Shown here one piece after another: positions 1-8,899 of a DNA stretch of 34,439 nucleotides. Positions within the stretch are counted from its first letter, which is position 1. Every line of letters begins with the position of its first letter. The notes under the pieces were generated by a model that worked only from the letters and a program-made list of their open reading frames with translations, did no database searches and had not been told where the DNA came from. The translations under genes were made by a program, and so were the position numbers. The DNA is taken from the NCBI GenBank assembly GCA_022448945.1, contig JAKVCV010000031.1:1-34439 (forward strand), written 5' to 3'. This DNA is from Saprospiraceae bacterium (GTDB taxonomy: Bacteria > Bacteroidota > Bacteroidia > Chitinophagales > Saprospiraceae).

Positions 1-2231
1 ACACCATCATTAGCATTGGTATTAGGCAATCTCCCTCCAGCAGAAATAATTTGGCGAATTGCTTCATCAAAAGCACCGGCTGACATTTGATAGGCATCAA
101 TATCCCCATAGCGTGGAAGAATTCCATTGGATACAGCAACACCCTCAAAACTATCAAAACCAAAACGCATAATTGCAGCATCCTGAGGGGCTTTCCCTTT
201 AGGCCCCATGAGTGGTTTTATAATAGTTTTACCTTTTACTTCATGGTCATATTGACGTATAATTGCCTCCCTAGAACATATATTCAAAGACCCCATCAAA
301 TTCAACAATATTTGATTATAGTCCATATGATCTGGCAAAACAGGTTCTGTCAACTTTAATTTTTCCCAGTGTGCATACATGACTTTCTGGGGGTCTCCTT
401 CATGTAGGAAATGCATGTTCAAATATGCAACTTTTTTATTATTATACCGGATATCAAGAAAGCCACTATTAGTAAAACTTCCAATGTCTGTCAGCTCCAC
501 TTCCATAGATTCTGCCAAAGCAAAAAGTGCTTCTGAATGTCTCGATTCAACAACCAAAGACATTCGTTCCTGAGATTCAGAAACAAATATTTCCCATGGT
601 TTAAGTCCAGCATATTTAAGTGGAACTTTCTCCAGGTTTACAATTGCTCCACCAGATATTGTTGCAAGTTCACCTATAGATGACGATAAACCTCCTGCAC
701 CATTATCAGTACTGCATTTGACAAGACCTTTTAGGCAAGCTTTAATCATAAAATCAGCTACCTTTTTCTGGGTAATAGGACTGCCGATTTGCACTGCCGA
801 AGAAGGAGAATGTTCATCAATTTCAATAGATGAAAAAGTAGCGCCATGAATTCCATCTTTACCTACACGTCCACCAGCAACAATAATTCTATCATTTGCA
901 TCTATTGGCTTTTCCCATGAGGGCATTCCTTTGTAATCATATGGCATTAAAGCTCCTGTTCCACAATAAACTAAAGGTTTTCCACTATACCTATCATCAA
1001 AAACAACTGATCCATTTACAGTTGGCACTCCTGACTTATTCCCGCCATCTTCAATCCCTGAAACTACTCCCTCCATAATTTGACGTGGGTGTAATTGTCC
1101 CGTTAATAAAGGTTTGTCATAATCTGGGTTCCCAAAACAAAGTACATTAGTATTAAACAAAAAGCGTGCACCACCAATTCCAGTTCCTAACGGATCTCTA
1201 TTATTTCCTAAAATACCAGTAATAGCACCTCCGTAAGGATCAAGAGCAGAAGGAGAATTATGTGTTTCAACTTTCCAAACAAATAATTTATCTTCTGTAG
1301 CTTTTACGACTCCGGCATTATCAGAAAAAACTTTTACTAACCATTCATTTTGATTTGCCTCAAGACTTTCCTGAACTTTAGAAGTTGTCCCTTTAATAAA
1401 AGTTTTAAAAAGAGAATTAATGGTTTTATCCTCACCAGTTTCAGTATTTTTATAATGAATTACAGCATTAAATTCTTTATGCTTGCAATGCTCCGACCAA
1501 GTCTGACCAAGAATTTCTAGTTCACAATCGGTTGGGTCAGATGAAAGGCCAACTTTTTGTCGTTCAAGTATGGTTTGATTGTCCTTATAATAAGCTACAA
1601 TTGCTTTCATCTCAGCAAGATTTAAAGCCAGTACCTTCTCTTTAGACAATCTTACTAAATCGGCATCATTCAAGTCAAGATTAACTGTTTCTGTAGTATC
1701 ATCAGCATTCATTTTAACTTCAGGAACATATGGAGAAAAAGACAAATTTCCTGAATCATCCTGAATCACAAAAGTAAAATGATTTATTAATGGGTTGCCT
1801 AAAAGCCGTTTTGCAATTAATTCCAGATCTTTTTCAGAAAGCTTGTTTTGGAAATAATAAATCTCTTGTGTAAATATATGCTGAGTATTAACATCTGCTT
1901 TGATATTAAAAAAGTCAACCCAAGCCATTTGAGCAGAAGTCCCTTCATCATCAGTTACACCAGGCAGTTTAGCAATCGCTATACAAGTTTGAAATTCCTG
2001 TGTTTGGTAAAGTTCATTTAAAAGAATTTCATCTGTTACTACATCTTTGATACATCTTGTTGCAAAATCATTTAACTGACTTTGAGAAGCATCATAATTG
2101 ACAGAAAAAAGTTTCGAACTGATTACCTTTCCGGTATTAATGCCCAATTGTTTCAAACATTTTTCTTCAACTTTTTTACCTTTCACATCCAAAATGTGAG
2201 CTTTCAACATCACTTGAATAGAAGCAATCAT
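1..2231 (-). CDS. purL: Phosphoribosylformylglycinamidine synthase, PurS-fused PurL (3' end beyond window)
   Basis: Catalyses the ATP- and glutamine-dependent conversion of FGAR to FGAM, the fourth step of IMP synthesis, in the cytosol. The start is the ATG at 2231 (MIASIQVMLKAHILDVKGKK), and the frame stays open to the left edge, giving 743 codons with the C-terminus missing. The first 80 or so residues look like a PurS domain. The PurL-specific WSEHC motif lies around residues 245-249, and the KVETHN substrate/ATP-Mg motif has its His at residue 324, followed by a glycine-rich PYGGA segment. The last visible residues (AYQMSAGAFDEAIRQ) match the second AIR-synthase-like half of PurL. The roughly 240 residues before WSEHC are longer than in stand-alone PurL, which supports a fused PurS-PurL. 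Whether a glutaminase domain follows cannot be seen. It lies 73 bases downstream of the KAS III gene, in line with purM, so a leftward operon is likely. Confidence 0.95.
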   Translation of the reverse strand, partial: MIASIQVMLKAHILDVKGKKVEEKCLKQLGINTGKVISSKLFSVNYDASQSQLNDFATRCIKDVVTDEILLNELYQTQEFQTCIAIAKLPGVTDDEGTSAQMAWVDFFNIKADVNTQHIFTQEIYYFQNKLSEKDLELIAKRLLGNPLINHFTFVIQDDSGNLSFSPYVPEVKMNADDTTETVNLDLNDADLVRLSKEKVLALNLAEMKAIVAYYKDNQTILERQKVGLSSDPTDCELEILGQTWSEHCKHKEFNAVIHYKNTETGEDKTINSLFKTFIKGTTSKVQESLEANQNEWLVKVFSDNAGVVKATEDKLFVWKVETHNSPSALDPYGGAITGILGNNRDPLGTGIGGARFLFNTNVLCFGNPDYDKPLLTGQLHPRQIMEGVVSGIEDGGNKSGVPTVNGSVVFDDRYSGKPLVYCGTGALMPYDYKGMPSWEKPIDANDRIIVAGGRVGKDGIHGATFSSIEIDEHSPSSAVQIGSPITQKKVADFMIKACLKGLVKCSTDNGAGGLSSSIGELATISGGAIVNLEKVPLKYAGLKPWEIFVSESQERMSLVVESRHSEALFALAESMEVELTDIGSFTNSGFLDIRYNNKKVAYLNMHFLHEGDPQKVMYAHWEKLKLTEPVLPDHMDYNQILLNLMGSLNICSREAIIRQYDHEVKGKTIIKPLMGPKGKAPQDAAIMRFGFDSFEGVAVSNGILPRYGDIDAYQMSAGAFDEAIRQIISAGGRLPNTNANDG

Positions 2232-2304
2232 TATTCTGAATTTATTATTTAACTAAAAAAACAAATGTATCAAACCAAACATTTATAAAAACATTCGGTT
2301 TATA

Positions 2305-3390
2305 TTAAGGGTGCTTATATACAATACAATTTGCATGCATCCCTGCGCCGACTGATGCAAAAACAACGACATCTCCTTTACTTATTGAATGATCGCCCAT
2401 TTGCCCTTTCAGAATTAAATCTAATACTGTGGGAACTGTAGCTGCAGAACTATTACCGAGATTCTGCACTACCAAAGGCATCATTTCTTCTGGGTAATCT
2501 TCATATCCATTCAATTCATATAATCTTTTAAGGATTATTTTATTCATTTTTACATTGGCCTGATGTATTACAAATTTATCAACATCTTCAAGTTTTAAAC
2601 CTGCTTTTTCTAAACATTCATTCATCGCCATTGGAACTTTTGTGACTGCGTAACGAAAAACTCCTTTACCATACATTCGTATATATATCCCTTCAACTTC
2701 AGGTTTAAGGGAAGAACCCATTTTTAAATATTCTGCTTCACCTACACAATCTGAAACCGTTAAATGCGAAAGAACACCTTTGGGATCTTGTTCAGTTGAT
2801 TCAAAACTTTCTAGAATTACAGCACCAGCACCATCAGCAAACAACATCCCATCAATATCATGTGGGTCAGTCATTCGGGAAACCGTATCTGCTCCAACAA
2901 CCATAATACGTTTTGCATCTCCTGATTTAATATAATATTCTGCCTGAATAAATGCCTGAATCCAACTGGGACAGCCAAACAAAATATCATAAGCAACACA
3001 CCTAGAATTTTTAATACCTAATTCCTGTTTTACTTTAGCAGCCAAATTTGGTAAAATATCAGATTGAATAGATCCTGAATTAACATCACCAAAGTTATGA
3101 GCAACAATAAGATAGTCTAATGTTTCAGGGTCAATTCCAGAAGATTCGATAGCTGCTTGAGCTGCTTGAGCACCTAAATGAGATGCATTTATACCTTCTT
3201 CTGCCACTCTTCTTTCGAAAATACCACTAACCTCCTCAAACTTAGCAGTAATCATATCATTGGATTTCGCCAATTTATTGTTCGTATTGTCATAAAAAGA
3301 ATTGTTCCAAAAGTCTTTGTTCTCTTTCCTGACAACAGGCAATACAGAACCACTTCCTATTATTCTTGAACTAAATCTCATTATTTTCAA
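2305..3390 (-). CDS. 3-oxoacyl-ACP synthase III (FabH-like) family protein
   Basis: A 361-residue thiolase-fold condensing enzyme. The KAS III triad is complete: Cys140 in FGCPSW, His276 in VIHQAN and Asn313 in LGNSSAAT. A glycine-rich GAGMHAN segment lies near the C-terminus. It is longer than housekeeping FabH (about 320-335 residues), with extra sequence around residues 20-60. It resembles the Bacteroidota KAS III paralogue group marked by a VAHNFGDV segment, rather than the FabH encoded beside plsX. It may start fatty-acid chains by condensing an acyl-CoA with malonyl-ACP, or act on a special starter; the substrate cannot be read from sequence. It sits between purM (82 bases) and purL (73 bases) on the same strand. 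Translation could begin at the first ATG or at Met4, 9 bases later; the first is kept. Confidence 0.88.
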   Translation of the reverse strand: MKIMRFSSRIIGSGSVLPVVRKENKDFWNNSFYDNTNNKLAKSNDMITAKFEEVSGIFERRVAEEGINASHLGAQAAQAAIESSGIDPETLDYLIVAHNFGDVNSGSIQSDILPNLAAKVKQELGIKNSRCVAYDILFGCPSWIQAFIQAEYYIKSGDAKRIMVVGADTVSRMTDPHDIDGMLFADGAGAVILESFESTEQDPKGVLSHLTVSDCVGEAEYLKMGSSLKPEVEGIYIRMYGKGVFRYAVTKVPMAMNECLEKAGLKLEDVDKFVIHQANVKMNKIILKRLYELNGYEDYPEEMMPLVVQNLGNSSAATVPTVLDLILKGQMGDHSISKGDVVVFASVGAGMHANCIVYKHP

Positions 3391-3472
3391 TATTTTTAGC
3401 TTAGAAACAATTAAAGTCTTTTAGCAGATGATTAATGCTATATTTAAAGCTGTCTCGAATATTCAATTAAAA

Positions 3473-4552
3473 CTAATATACACCTTCTAATTCAGCTGTT
3501 GATGTTTTAAGTTTAATACTTGGATCAGTTGTAATAATTCCAGCAACACGCGCATCATAATTGAGTGAATTTGCTGTTTTTAACAATGGATCTATCTGAC
3601 TCTCATCAGCAACTATCAACATACCATTGCCCATATTCCAATATAAATATGCATCTTCTGCAGACACCGATCCCAAGTCCATCAAGCGCTGCATAACTTC
3701 CAATGGTTCAAACAAATTGTTTAAATCAGCTCCAAGCCTATTAGTTTTGAGAACGCGCTGAAAATTATCAATAATACCGCCTCCTGTAATATGTGCTATT
3801 CCAGACAATTGAACTCCATTTTTTATTATTTTATTTATAACAGGAGTAAATATCAAAGAGGGTGTCAATAAAATTTCACCCCATGTTTGAGTATTATTAT
3901 ATAATTCATTATGCCAATTATCTCCAAAAGAAGACTCCATAATTCTTCGAATTAAAGAAAATCCGTTACTACGGAAACCATGCCCTTTCAATGCAACAAC
4001 AATGTCACCAGATTTTACTGCAGTACCATCAAAAGGTGCATTTAGCTCAGACGGTAATACTCCAATAGCTGTAGAGCACCAATTAAAATGCATCCCATCT
4101 CCAAATCCTCCAATTCGATTTCCTAACTCAGCAATTTCTCCTCCTGAAATACTCATTCCACAAAAATCACAAGCCTCAGATAATCCTTTCATCAAAGCGT
4201 TAATTGTATCCCTATCAAGTCGATTAACATCAATGATATTGGATATATTTGTTGGCTCAAATCCTGCAGTAGCAAGATCATCAGCCACCATAGCTACTAG
4301 ATCATAACCGAGCGTATCATATATCCCAGTTCGTTCAGCCAACTCAATTTTTGTCCCAATTCCATCAGAAGCTATACCAATACGTTGTCCACCAAAAGTA
4401 AGCATGTTAGAAAAAACACCATCAACTTTAAGTGCAGCAGCCCCTACTTTGTTTTCTCTATTAGAGAAAGTTTTCTTAGCCCAATTGAATGCATCTTTTG
4501 AACAAAGATTTCCAAGATCTATGTCAAGACCACTTTTCTTTTTATTAGACAT
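3473..4552 (-). CDS. purM: Phosphoribosylformylglycinamidine cyclo-ligase (AIR synthase)
   Basis: Closes the imidazole ring, FGAM to AIR, using ATP: the step directly after PurL. The 359-residue length is normal. The AIR-synthase signatures are present in order: SDGIGTKIELAERTG near residue 63, the VADDLATAGFEP segment, ISGGEIAEL near residue 135, GHGFRSNGFSLIRR, AHITGGGI, and WNMGNGMLIV near the C-terminus. The N-terminus starts directly in the conserved region, so the ATG at 4552 is convincing. It appears to be the first gene of a leftward unit, purM - KAS III - purL, with a TACCTTTG promoter element 79 bases upstream. It is divergent from guaB, which puts IMP and GMP synthesis around one intergenic region. 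Confidence 0.95.
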   Translation of the reverse strand: MSNKKKSGLDIDLGNLCSKDAFNWAKKTFSNRENKVGAAALKVDGVFSNMLTFGGQRIGIASDGIGTKIELAERTGIYDTLGYDLVAMVADDLATAGFEPTNISNIIDVNRLDRDTINALMKGLSEACDFCGMSISGGEIAELGNRIGGFGDGMHFNWCSTAIGVLPSELNAPFDGTAVKSGDIVVALKGHGFRSNGFSLIRRIMESSFGDNWHNELYNNTQTWGEILLTPSLIFTPVINKIIKNGVQLSGIAHITGGGIIDNFQRVLKTNRLGADLNNLFEPLEVMQRLMDLGSVSAEDAYLYWNMGNGMLIVADESQIDPLLKTANSLNYDARVAGIITTDPSIKLKTSTAELEGVY

Positions 4553-4630
4553 TTACATTATTTAAAATTTATAAATATAGATTATCTTTAATGCTAAATC
4601 AATCAATTATTAAACTAAAATATTAAAGTG

Positions 4631-4638
4631 CAAAGGTA
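4631..4638 (-). promoter_or_regulatory. Probable -7 element of the purM promoter
   Basis: The minus strand reads TACCTTTG, an exact match to the Bacteroidota -7 consensus TAnnTTTG. The upstream region at the -33 spacing is T-rich but lacks a clear TTG. Transcription would start near 4624 and give a leader of about 70 bases before the purM ATG. Confidence 0.65.
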
Positions 4639-4903
4639 GTATATTTTAATAGTAAAAGTGTAGCCTTGCATCAAAAATAATCACTTAGTTTTTTTAAGTT
4701 TAAATAATATACAATCTAAACATAAGTTCCAATAATTTTTTAAGAGATTTCCTAGAAGAAAAAAATTATGTGTAGAGCCCCAAACTAGGGCATTTCGCGT
4801 CAATTAAAAACAACAAAAAATATACAATTCCACAAAGCAGAAGCTTCATTTCTTTTATTTCTGCAGAAAAAGTTGCCATTATTGCAATTTTGGACAATTT
4901 TAT

Positions 4904-6435
<1,532 letters not shown>

Positions 6436-6591
6436 AAAATTATTGCTGATCTTATAGAATTTGTGTTCATAGCCAATTCAATGATTAGTTTCTTTAACAT
6501 AAAAGATACTTGCTCGTAAATTAACGGTTAATATTAAATTTTATAATTAACATTTTAAAATACAAATTCAAAATATATAACTACAGTAAAA

Positions 6592-8130
6592 ATGAACAAT
6601 CACGAATTAGTTCTTGTTTTAGACTTTGGAGGCCAATACAACCAACTTATAGCCAGACGCGTAAGAGAAGCAAAAGTATATTGCGAAGTTTTACCACATG
6701 ATGCTGATTTGGCTACTATTATAAATAAAAACCCAAAAGGAATCATTTTTACAGGTGGACCAAGTATCGCTTATGAAGATGATGCACCATCAGTTGATCA
6801 TAAGATATTTGAGTTAGGCATACCCGTTTTGGGAATTTGTTATGGTGCGCAACTTACAGCACATCTTTTAGGTGGCAAACTAGAAGCTGCAGCAAACAGA
6901 GAATATGGAAAAAAAGAACTTGAAGTTGCTTTAGATCACCCTTTATTTAGTAAGATTTCGCAACAAACAACTTGCTGGATGAGTCACACTTATCATGTAA
7001 CGTCCTTGCCTGAAAATTATAAAATAATTGCAAAAACAAACCATTGCCCCGTAGCAGCTTTTGCAAATGATCAGGAAAAGATCTATGGATTTCAATTTCA
7101 CCCTGAAGTAGTGCACACACCAGAAGGCACAAAAATGTTACAAAACTTTTTATACGAAATCTGTGAATGTAAAGGAGATTGGGTTATGAGCAATTTTGTC
7201 GAAAATAGTATAAAAAAATTGCGCAATCAAATCGGGGACAAAAAAGTCCTTTGTGCCTTATCAGGTGGTGTTGATTCATCTGTTGCAGCAATGTTAGTAC
7301 ATAAAGCAATCGGTCACCAATTGACTTGTATTTTTGTAGATAATGGCTTGTTACGGAAAAATGAAGGGGACATGGTTGAAAAAGTTTTTACCGAGCAATT
7401 TGACCTAAACCTGATACGAGTTAATGCTCAGGATCTTTTCTTAAAGAAATTAGAAGGCATAACAGACCCCGAAACCAAAAGAAAAAACATAGGGGAAACC
7501 TTTATACGTGTTTTCGAAGCCGAAGCTGAGAAACTAGATGGCATTGAACTATTAGTTCAGGGTACTATATACCCTGATGTAATTGAAAGTGGCAGTGCAC
7601 ATGCTGCAGTAATTAAAAGTCACCACAATGTTGGGGGCTTACCAGAGGACATGAAATTTACATCTGTCATTGAACCTTTAAGGGATTTATTTAAAGACGA
7701 GGTTCGTGAAGTAGGTCGTGAAATAGGCCTGCCATCACACGTTGTTGATAGACAACCATTTCCCGGACCAGGTCTCGCTATTCGGATCATAGGAGATATA
7801 ACAAAAGAAAAATTAGCAATATTGCGTGAAGCTGATTGGATATATAGAGCTGAAATTAAAAAGGCCGGCCTTCAAAAAAAGATATGGCAATATTTTGCTG
7901 TTTTAACTGGAATTAAAACCGTTGGAGTAATGGGTGATGAAAGAACATATAACTATACTATTGGTTTACGTGGTGTAACTAGTCTTGATGGCATGACCGC
8001 TGACTGGGCACGGATTCCTTACCCAACATTAGAGACAATTTCTACTCGCATTGTCAATGAAGTAAAGAATATCAATCGAATAGTTTACGATATAACCTCC
8101 AAGCCACCTTCAACAATAGAGTGGGAATAA
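6592..8130 (+). CDS. guaA: GMP synthase (glutamine-hydrolysing)
   Basis: Amidates XMP to GMP using glutamine and ATP. At 512 residues it is full length. The class I glutaminase domain (about 1-190) shows the triad Cys83 in GICYGAQ, His170 and Glu172 in FQFHPEV. The ATP-pyrophosphatase P-loop is SGGVDSS at about 224-230. The C-terminal dimerisation domain holds PFPGPGL and ends in the typical [10 protein letters not shown]. It lies downstream of guaB with a 156-base gap in which I found no clean promoter or terminator, so co-transcription is possible. Its stop is followed at once by decayed sigma-factor DNA. Confidence 0.97.
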   Translation: MNNHELVLVLDFGGQYNQLIARRVREAKVYCEVLPHDADLATIINKNPKGIIFTGGPSIAYEDDAPSVDHKIFELGIPVLGICYGAQLTAHLLGGKLEAAANREYGKKELEVALDHPLFSKISQQTTCWMSHTYHVTSLPENYKIIAKTNHCPVAAFANDQEKIYGFQFHPEVVHTPEGTKMLQNFLYEICECKGDWVMSNFVENSIKKLRNQIGDKKVLCALSGGVDSSVAAMLVHKAIGHQLTCIFVDNGLLRKNEGDMVEKVFTEQFDLNLIRVNAQDLFLKKLEGITDPETKRKNIGETFIRVFEAEAEKLDGIELLVQGTIYPDVIESGSAHAAVIKSHHNVGGLPEDMKFTSVIEPLRDLFKDEVREVGREIGLPSHVVDRQPFPGPGLAIRIIGDITKEKLAILREADWIYRAEIKKAGLQKKIWQYFAVLTGIKTVGVMGDERTYNYTIGLRGVTSLDGMTADWARIPYPTLETISTRIVNEVKNINRIVYDITSKPPSTIEWE

Positions 8131-8201
8131 TTTGAACCTTAGACGAAGCCTCTAGTAAGATCAACTCATATTTTAGTAGTATAATATTATCAAAGCTCTA
8201 A

Positions 8202-8336
8202 AACTATATAACATCTTATAATATAATATTGAAGAGCGTTATATATACATTAGGAATTACTGAAGGGACTTCAAAATCTCAATTTAGCAGAGCAAAGAAA
8301 ATATTACAAGTCTCATTAAAAACTCATCATGGTTAA
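8202..8336 (+). pseudogene. Remnant of an ECF-type RNA polymerase sigma factor (C-terminal piece)
   Basis: The open stretch ends in LGITEGTSKSQFSRAKKILQ, then stops at 8334-8336. This is the sigma region 4.2 recognition helix of Bacteroidota ECF sigma factors (usually LGISEGTSKSQLSRARKxLQ). An intact gene would be about 540 bases, but guaA ends only 72 bases upstream of this stretch and the preceding residues (around YNIILKSVIYT) are scrambled. A neighbouring frame contains LKLYNIL-stop-YNIEE, which resembles the expected FNLYVIEGYSHKEIA helix. I infer that the N-terminal two-thirds were deleted and the rest frameshifted. No start codon with family support exists. Confidence 0.7.
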
Positions 8337-8490
8337 GGAAGAACAAAAAAATAATAATCTCCGGGAGCGTTTTGAAAATTACGCTTCCAAATAAAAACCC
8401 ATCTGATCTAATTTAGAAAAATATAACGAATAATCCAGACAAAACAATTGCCTCAAATTCTATTAAAAATACTAGTAAAATATGAGGCAG
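8329..8490 (+). pseudogene. Remnant of the gene that overlapped the ECF sigma factor (probable anti-sigma or membrane partner)
   Basis: An ATG at 8329 overlaps the sigma remnant's stop (ATGGTTAA), the usual arrangement of ECF sigma and partner genes in Bacteroidota. It encodes MVKEEQKNNNLRERFENYAS and stops at 8392-8394. The LRERFENY opening resembles the cytoplasmic N-terminus of such partners. In the next frame the sequence continues NPSDLI-stop-KNI, which fits the expected P-x-D-L-W-x-x-I continuation after one frameshift and one stop. The stretch to about 8490 is therefore read as decayed coding DNA. The overlap and opening motif are visible; the identity is inference. Confidence 0.45.
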
Positions 8491-8826
8491 CTTTAAATCT
8501 TAATTTCAGTATAAAGTTCCTAAAAAACTATAGGATAATAGCAGATAAAACTCTGTAAACATTTTGTGTGTTATATAGATGTGGGATCTCCTCCTTTCTA
8601 TCTAAAAATTATTGTTAGGGTTGTTTTTAACAATTTTATTAAAGCAAAAGATAATGGGAATAAAACTCTTTAATGGATTTATTGTGCCTCAAAAGCGCAC
8701 TTAAACGTAAGACATAAAAGTAATAATATGAAATTTATTATTTACTAAATAGATTATCATATTATAAAAATTTTAATTCCTGAAAAGAGCAATTTATAAA
8801 AAGAAAATGTTCCATATACTAAATGG

Positions 8827-8856
8827 TTTGATACTCAAGTAAAATTTGTAACTTTG
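8827..8856 (+). promoter_or_regulatory. Promoter of the pheT-zapA-rny operon, Bacteroidota type
   Basis: TTTG at 8827-8830, an 18-base spacer and TAACTTTG at 8849-8856 match the TTTG-N19-TAnnTTTG consensus closely. Transcription would start near 8863, about 37 bases before the pheT ATG. Confidence 0.8.
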
Positions 8857-8899
8857 AAGCTTTATTTAATACAAAAAAAAACAAACAGTAGCATTTGCC

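Larger units (their letters stand above)
8131..8899. other. Long intergenic region holding gene remnants
   Basis: These 769 bases between guaA and pheT have no intact gene. The first 260 or so contain the remains of an ECF sigma factor and its overlapping downstream gene (listed separately). From about 8490 to 8820 the DNA is AT-rich with stops in all frames, and I recognise nothing in it. A spaced 6-base inverted repeat (gcctca at 8450-8455, tgaggc at 8483-8488) has no T-tract. The pheT promoter is at 8827-8856. Confidence 0.7.

Noticed and set aside
87-1078. Three rightward open frames of 60-90 codons
   Set aside because: They lie antisense to purL, whose conserved motifs span the whole stretch; their peptides show no family features.
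4777-4791. GCCC/GGGC hairpin between purM and guaB
   Set aside because: The stem is only four bases with no T-run, so it is too small to call a terminator or riboswitch.
8450-8488. gcctca/tgaggc inverted repeat as a terminator or transposon end
   Set aside because: Only six bases per arm, a long loop, no T-tract, and no transposase remnant was seen.
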